From Chlamydiota bacterium (lineage in GTDB: Bacteria > Chlamydiota > Chlamydiia > Chlamydiales > Rhabdochlamydiaceae), in assembly GCA_027348355.1 (NCBI GenBank), contig DAIEPN010000204.1:1-8103 (forward strand): DNA of 8,103 bases, in the 5' to 3' direction. Position numbers and translations under genes: made by a program. Position 1 is the first letter of the stretch; each line of letters opens with the position of its first letter. A model generated the notes under the pieces. The model ran no database searches. It was given only the letters and a program-made list of their open reading frames with translations, and had not been told where the DNA came from. Shown piece by piece: positions 4,821 to 8,103 of the stretch.

Positions 4821-7461
4821 TAAATTCATCAATTAAATTAGCAACAAGGCCGCTCCAGCCTGTTTGATGAGAGGCGCCAAGCCCCTTTCCAGTATCTCCA
4901 TGATAGTATTCATGAAAAAGGATATTGTTGATAAAATTAGGATCTTTTTCCAATGGAGTAGAAGGAAGAGAGCGACGCTTTCCTGATTCATCTAAAGTAA
5001 ATAACGAAATTAATCCATTTGCAAAATACGTTGCGATTTCTTCGATCGAAACAAGCTGTTCATTTTCCGATTCTATTTTGAACATGGGGCCAAATGCAGA
5101 AGAGAAAATTTTTAAAGACTCGATGAGCAAGTAATTGGTTGGGAACCAAATTGGTCCTCTCCAATTCGAATTTCCTCCTTTGATTCTAACAATTGATTCT
5201 CCCGGTTCGTATCCCACTTGCATGTCTTTATAGTAAAAGGGATGGCTCTCATGGAATTTCGATAAACTTCGAATGCCAAAAGAGGAGCGAAACTCTTGAG
5301 GATCCCATACATAGCGCAAAATTCTTTCTAGGCGATTTTCATCTACTAAAGAGAGTACATATTGTTGGCGATTTTCTACAGTCATAGGGACAACACATAC
5401 ACGTACTAAATCTTTACGGTTTTTGAGGAACCAAGTGAAATGTTTTTTAAATTCTGGGAAATTTTCAAGTTCTTTTACATCTAATATTTCAATGGCGTAA
5501 AGAGGAATGAGGCCCACTAAAGAACGCACTCGAAATCTTGAAAATTTTCCATCTGGATAAAGGAGGACATCGTAGAAAAAACCATCTTCCTCAGACCACA
5601 TGTTATACTGTTTATTTCCCATTTGTCTCATTGCATGAGCTACATAAACAAAGTGTTGGAAAAATTTAACTCCCATGGCTTCATAAGAAGGATCTTCTTT
5701 AGCGAGCTCCAACGAAATTTGCATCAAATTAAGCGAGAACATCGACATCCATCCCGTTCCATCTGATTGTTTGAGGGTGGCTCCTTCTTCAAAAGTTCTT
5801 GAACGATCAATCAAGGTAATATTATCAAGGCCTAAAAATCCTCCTTCAAAAACATTGCATCCAGATTTGTCAACTTTATTGACCCAGTACGTGAAATTAA
5901 TGAGAAGTTTGAAAAAGCATTTTTTTAGAAAAACACGGTCTTCTATCCCGAATTTTTCCTTTTGCATTTTGTATATTCGATAAGCTGCCCAAGCTTGTAC
6001 AGGAGGATTTAGATCAGAAAATTCCCATTCATACGCTGGAATGGCCCCATTGGGATGTTGAAATTGATCAAAAAGCAGGAGCCACAGTTGATCTTTGGCG
6101 AACTCGATATCAACAAGACCTAACGTAAGGCAATGAAAAGCTAAATCCCATGCAGCAAACCAAGGGTATTCCCATTTATCAGGCATCGAAAGAATGCGCA
6201 TGCTATTGAGATGGCGCCAGTGCGTATTGCGAATATTCTGGCGAGCATAATGAATGTCATGAGGAGGATTTTTCGGAATGAGCCATTCATCTACATCGAA
6301 AAAATAAAATTGTTTTGTCCACAGCATTCCTGCTAGGGCTTGCCTTTGTATCAATTTTTCGTCAGCACTTGCTTTAGGAGGGTGAATTGCTTCGTAGAAT
6401 TCATCGCTCTCTTTTTTTCGTAGGGACACTACTTGATCGACATCTTGCAGGGCATTTTTCATGGGCTGATCGGTTAGCCTTAGGTGAATGACTACTGATC
6501 CATGAGCAGGGACAGATTCGAAGAAATAATGTAAACAGGCCTTTGTTCCTTTTTCTTCAGGATTAACCGTCATTTCTTTATTGATGATTGCGCGATGGAA
6601 GCCATCTTTGTAATAGCTTGGTTCCGCGGTAGGAGTGTCATTGTTTGTGAAGAGAGGGGTAGCTCCGGCTGTTCCATAAAGGTATCGTTTTCCTAGATGA
6701 TAATCGAATGCAAGATGAGGTGAAGAAATAAGCTTTGTATCATCAGCTAAAAGACAAAGGGTATTTTGATTTCTGGAATCATTTGTAATGATAGGCTGTG
6801 GAACGGGTGTTTTTGACCAGGACCATTGATTACGAAACCAGAGTTGTGGCAAAATATGCAAGGCAGCCGCGTCTGGACCACGATTAAAGGCTTCAATTCG
6901 TATGCAAATATCCTCATTTGAAGCTTTCGCATATTCGATCACGATATCAAAATAGCGGTTATCTGTAAAAACGCCTGTATCAAAAAGTTCAAACTCTGGA
7001 TCCTTTGAGCTTTTTTGAGAATTTACTTCTTTTAATTGACGATAAGGGAATTCCGTTTGAGGATATTTATAAAGATATTTCATGTAGGAATGTGTAGGTG
7101 TTGCGTCAAGATAGTAGTAACACTCCTTGACATCTTCACCATGATTTCCCTCAGGAGAAGAAAGCCCAAAGAGCCTCTCTTTTAAGATTGGGTCTTTTCC
7201 ATTCCAAAAGGCTGGAGAAAATGCCATAACTTGATAACGGTCGCACCATCCTGCAATTCCATCTTCTCCACATCTATAGGCTCTTCGATGCGATTCTTCA
7301 AAAGGAAAATAGGCCCAAGCATCGCCATTCCAACTATAGTCTTCTCTGACTGTTCCCCATGACCTTTCAGACATATAAGGCCCCCATTTATACCAAAAGG
7401 GCACTGGTTCTTGCGAATTGTTAGACAATCTTTCATATTCTTTTGTATGGACGGTCTTCAT
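4813..7461 (-). CDS. large GH63/MGH1-like glucosidase
   Basis: This 882-residue protein belongs to the family usually annotated as glucosidase or MGH1-like glycoside hydrolase, related to GH63 enzymes such as E. coli YgjK and mycobacterial glucosylglycerate hydrolase. It should hydrolyse an alpha-glucoside with inversion; the natural substrate is unknown. The N-terminal half (about 1-360) holds the family block SERSWGTVREDYSWNGDAW (31-49), then a beta-rich region. From about 365 an (alpha/alpha)6 barrel follows, with FAAWDLAFH (435-443), SDGTGWM (566-572), WRGPIWFPTNY (767-777) and EYYHGDTGKGLGA (851-863). By analogy with GH63 the general acid is probably Asp567 and the base Glu851, with Asp439 also in the active site; this mapping is from memory. 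There is no signal peptide, so it should be cytoplasmic. Length is full for the family and the frame is intact. AAGGA 10 bases upstream supports the ATG. It may act on glycogen-derived or compatible-solute glucosides, but the neighbours give no help. Confidence 0.9.
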   Translation of the reverse strand: MKTVHTKEYERLSNNSQEPVPFWYKWGPYMSERSWGTVREDYSWNGDAWAYFPFEESHRRAYRCGEDGIAGWCDRYQVMAFSPAFWNGKDPILKERLFGLSSPEGNHGEDVKECYYYLDATPTHSYMKYLYKYPQTEFPYRQLKEVNSQKSSKDPEFELFDTGVFTDNRYFDIVIEYAKASNEDICIRIEAFNRGPDAAALHILPQLWFRNQWSWSKTPVPQPIITNDSRNQNTLCLLADDTKLISSPHLAFDYHLGKRYLYGTAGATPLFTNNDTPTAEPSYYKDGFHRAIINKEMTVNPEEKGTKACLHYFFESVPAHGSVVIHLRLTDQPMKNALQDVDQVVSLRKKESDEFYEAIHPPKASADEKLIQRQALAGMLWTKQFYFFDVDEWLIPKNPPHDIHYARQNIRNTHWRHLNSMRILSMPDKWEYPWFAAWDLAFHCLTLGLVDIEFAKDQLWLLLFDQFQHPNGAIPAYEWEFSDLNPPVQAWAAYRIYKMQKEKFGIEDRVFLKKCFFKLLINFTYWVNKVDKSGCNVFEGGFLGLDNITLIDRSRTFEEGATLKQSDGTGWMSMFSLNLMQISLELAKEDPSYEAMGVKFFQHFVYVAHAMRQMGNKQYNMWSEEDGFFYDVLLYPDGKFSRFRVRSLVGLIPLYAIEILDVKELENFPEFKKHFTWFLKNRKDLVRVCVVPMTVENRQQYVLSLVDENRLERILRYVWDPQEFRSSFGIRSLSKFHESHPFYYKDMQVGYEPGESIVRIKGGNSNWRGPIWFPTNYLLIESLKIFSSAFGPMFKIESENEQLVSIEEIATYFANGLISLFTLDESGKRRSLPSTPLEKDPNFINNILFHEYYHGDTGKGLGASHQTGWSGLVANLIDEFRR

Positions 7462-7471
7462 GAAGCTAATT

Positions 7472-7476
7472 TCCTT
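7472..7476 (-). promoter_or_regulatory. Shine-Dalgarno site of the glucosidase gene
   Basis: AAGGA on the minus strand lies 10 bases before the ATG at 7461, the same motif and spacing as for secA. It supports this start over downstream in-frame ATGs such as codon 30. Confidence 0.7.
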
Positions 7477-7511
7477 GGATATCTATAAACGTATTTGCAC
7501 TAGTTGAGTTT

Positions 7512-7540
7512 TCTATAATAGATAGATTTTTACTCTTCAA
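7512..7540 (-). promoter_or_regulatory. candidate sigma-70-type promoter of the glucosidase gene
   Basis: On the minus strand TTGAAG (7540-7535) and TATAGA (7517-7512) are 17 bases apart, each 4/6 to consensus. Transcription would begin near 7505, giving a leader of about 45 bases that includes the AAGGA site. The gene is 343 bases from nth, so its own promoter is expected. Confidence 0.4.
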
Positions 7541-7565
7541 GAAAAATGAGAGCAAAAGAATAGGG

Positions 7566-7608
7566 CGATAATATTGTTTAATTAATAAGAATAATATTTG
7601 TATTATCG
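7566..7608. repeat. 8-bp inverted repeat upstream of the glucosidase promoter
   Basis: CGATAATA (7566-7573) and TATTATCG (7601-7608) are perfect complements around a 27-base, very AT-rich centre that itself contains AATATT twice (7570-7575 and 7593-7598). It lies about 25 bases upstream of the candidate -35 box. It could be an operator for a dimeric regulator, a weak end-of-transcript structure for nth, or chance in AT-rich DNA. Confidence 0.3.
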
Positions 7609-7784
7609 TTGTTGATTCGTATTTTTTGCAAAAATTCCAAATTTTTCTTCATAAATAGTTTTGTGAATTGCTTGCATATTACTTTAGTTCTAACTAAGAG
7701 GTGCTCTTCAGATGCTGAATCTGCTATCTCAAGCTTTATTTTTTTCTATAACTTGAATCGAATCAATTCTTTTGAAATAAATGT

Positions 7785-7809
7785 ACTGAAGAATCTAGAG
7801 AATTTCAGT
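7785..7809. repeat. 6-bp inverted repeat spanning the nth stop codon
   Basis: ACTGAA (7785-7790) and TTCAGT (7804-7809) flank a 13-base centre containing TCTAGA. On the minus strand this hairpin would form exactly at the nth stop codon (TGA at 7807-7805). It may contribute to ending the nth transcript, but the stem is short and no U-run follows directly. Confidence 0.25.
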
Positions 7810-8103
7810 CAGATATTTTTTTGCAAATCGGACAGAGGTCAAGTTTATGACCTCTTGCAGGACAATATGTCCTTGCAAAGTAGATCATTTGCAAATGTAA
7901 ATGATGCCAAGAACGTTTGGGAAAAAGTTTTTTTAGATCTTTTTCTACAATTTTCACGGTTTTCCCATTAGAAAGTTTCCATTTCCTTGCACAACGAAAG
8001 ATGTGAGTATCGACTGGAAAGGCGGGCTTTTGAAAAGCCTGCGTCATGACAACAGAGGCTGTTTTGTGACCGACTCCAGGAAGTTTTTCTAAATCTGTAA
8101 AGT
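7805..8103 (-). CDS. nth: endonuclease III, C-terminal 98 residues (5' part outside window)
   Basis: Nth is a DNA glycosylase/AP lyase that removes oxidised pyrimidines in base excision repair. The visible part begins in the helix-hairpin-helix: LPGVGHKTASVVM, with the catalytic Lys as visible residue 13, followed by PVDTHIFR with the catalytic Asp at 31. The 18-residue Lys-to-Asp distance equals that of E. coli K120 and D138. Cys80 falls 49 residues after that Asp, as does E. coli C187, the first ligand of the 4Fe-4S cluster. The rest of the cluster motif is abnormal: C80 is followed after nine residues by CPIC (C90, C93), and the chain ends five residues later with no fourth cysteine. E. 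coli has C-x6-C-x2-C-x5-C. The frame remains open to the right edge. An ATG at 8047 exists in the frame but is internal, since the coding match clearly extends upstream of it. In C. trachomatis nth lies close to psd and secA, as I recall. Confidence 0.93.
   Translation of the reverse strand, partial: FTDLEKLPGVGHKTASVVMTQAFQKPAFPVDTHIFRCARKWKLSNGKTVKIVEKDLKKLFPKRSWHHLHLQMIYFARTYCPARGHKLDLCPICKKISD
7834..7855. repeat. perfect 8-bp hairpin inside the 3' end of nth
   Basis: AGAGGTCA (7834-7841) and TGACCTCT (7848-7855) pair perfectly around a 6-base loop. The hairpin is within nth codons for the RGHKLDL segment between the first and second iron-sulphur cysteines. It is GC-richer than its surroundings and about 30 bases before the nth stop. 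It may simply reflect coding, or slow or protect the 3' end of the mRNA. Confidence 0.4.

Larger units (their letters stand above)
7462..7804. other. 343-bp AT-rich intergenic region between nth and the glucosidase gene
   Basis: No convincing gene is seen. On the minus strand a 56-codon stretch is open at 7578-7745 but has only a late ATG (24 residues from it to the stop) and no ribosome site. A plus-strand TTG-started frame from 7609 runs antisense into nth and has no family features. What can be supported here is the glucosidase promoter and ribosome site on the right-hand upstream side of that gene, plus several small palindromes, including TTAGTT-CT-AACTAA (7684-7697) and CAGAT/ATCTG near 7710-7724. 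A T-rich run at about 7736-7746 has no strong stem before it. Confidence 0.6.

Noticed and set aside
7182..7436. Minus-strand frame of 84 codons overlapping the start of the glucosidase
   Set aside because: It is out of frame with the glucosidase N-terminal family block, which is clearly the coding frame.
7578..7745. Minus-strand 56-codon open stretch between nth and the glucosidase
   Set aside because: It has no ATG until 24 codons before the stop, no ribosome site, and is in very AT-rich DNA. The peptide resembles nothing I know.
7609..7971. Plus-strand 120-codon frame starting with TTG
   Set aside because: It overlaps the well-supported nth gene antisense for about half its length, starts with TTG without a ribosome site, and has the Phe/Ser/Asn-rich composition of shadow translation.
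8045..8047. ATG as start of a short nth-like gene (80 residues)
   Set aside because: The same frame continues upstream through LPGVGHKTASVV with the catalytic lysine, so this ATG is internal to nth.
1..8103. tRNA, rRNA, CRISPR array, insertion sequence or integrase
   Set aside because: No cloverleaf, no repeated spacer units, no transposase or integrase motifs, and no long direct repeats were seen on either strand.

Overview
The window looks like part of the chromosome of a chlamydia-related bacterium, most likely an environmental (amoeba-associated) member of the Chlamydiae. The basis is protein similarity and gene neighbourhood, not a search. The SecA reads GRSARLGDPG at the motif VI arginine region and carries a long extra segment inside the motor core. 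The phosphatidylserine decarboxylase has the chlamydial-type ends and a GGSS processing site. A secA - small gene - psd block with nth nearby also recalls the secA/CT700/psd/mnmE/nth neighbourhood of Chlamydia trachomatis as I remember it. Base composition is low-GC: hand-counted samples give about 35% in psd and about 41% in the kinase gene, and intergenic DNA is clearly more AT-rich.

Layout. Positions 1-2148 (minus) are the first 716 codons of secA, running off the left edge. A 189-bp AT-rich divergent promoter region (2149-2337) separates it from a plus-strand pair. The first of the pair is a small unrecognised protein with a signal sequence (2338-2712). Seven bases further on is psd (2720-3628). 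After a 105-bp gap with short inverted repeats comes a plus-strand APH(9)-like, probably spectinomycin, phosphotransferase (3734-4750). It converges on a large minus-strand GH63/MGH1-like glucosidase (4813-7461), with a 9-bp inverted repeat at the junction. A 343-bp AT-rich stretch with no convincing gene (7462-7804) follows. The window ends in the 3' part of nth (7805-8103, minus), running off the right edge.

How the genes fit together. secA and psd are core envelope genes: SecA drives protein export and Psd makes phosphatidylethanolamine. The small exported protein is probably co-transcribed with psd. nth is core base-excision repair. The kinase and the glucosidase look like accessory genes placed between psd and nth. 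The kinase resembles the Legionella pneumophila spectinomycin kinase, so gene exchange among bacteria living in amoebae is a reasonable but unproven origin.

I see no rRNA, tRNA, CRISPR array, transposase or integrase, and nothing that clearly amounts to a new multi-gene system. The points most worth following up are the APH(9)-like gene in this setting, the Nth protein with a broken iron-sulphur cysteine pattern, and the small exported protein coupled to psd.
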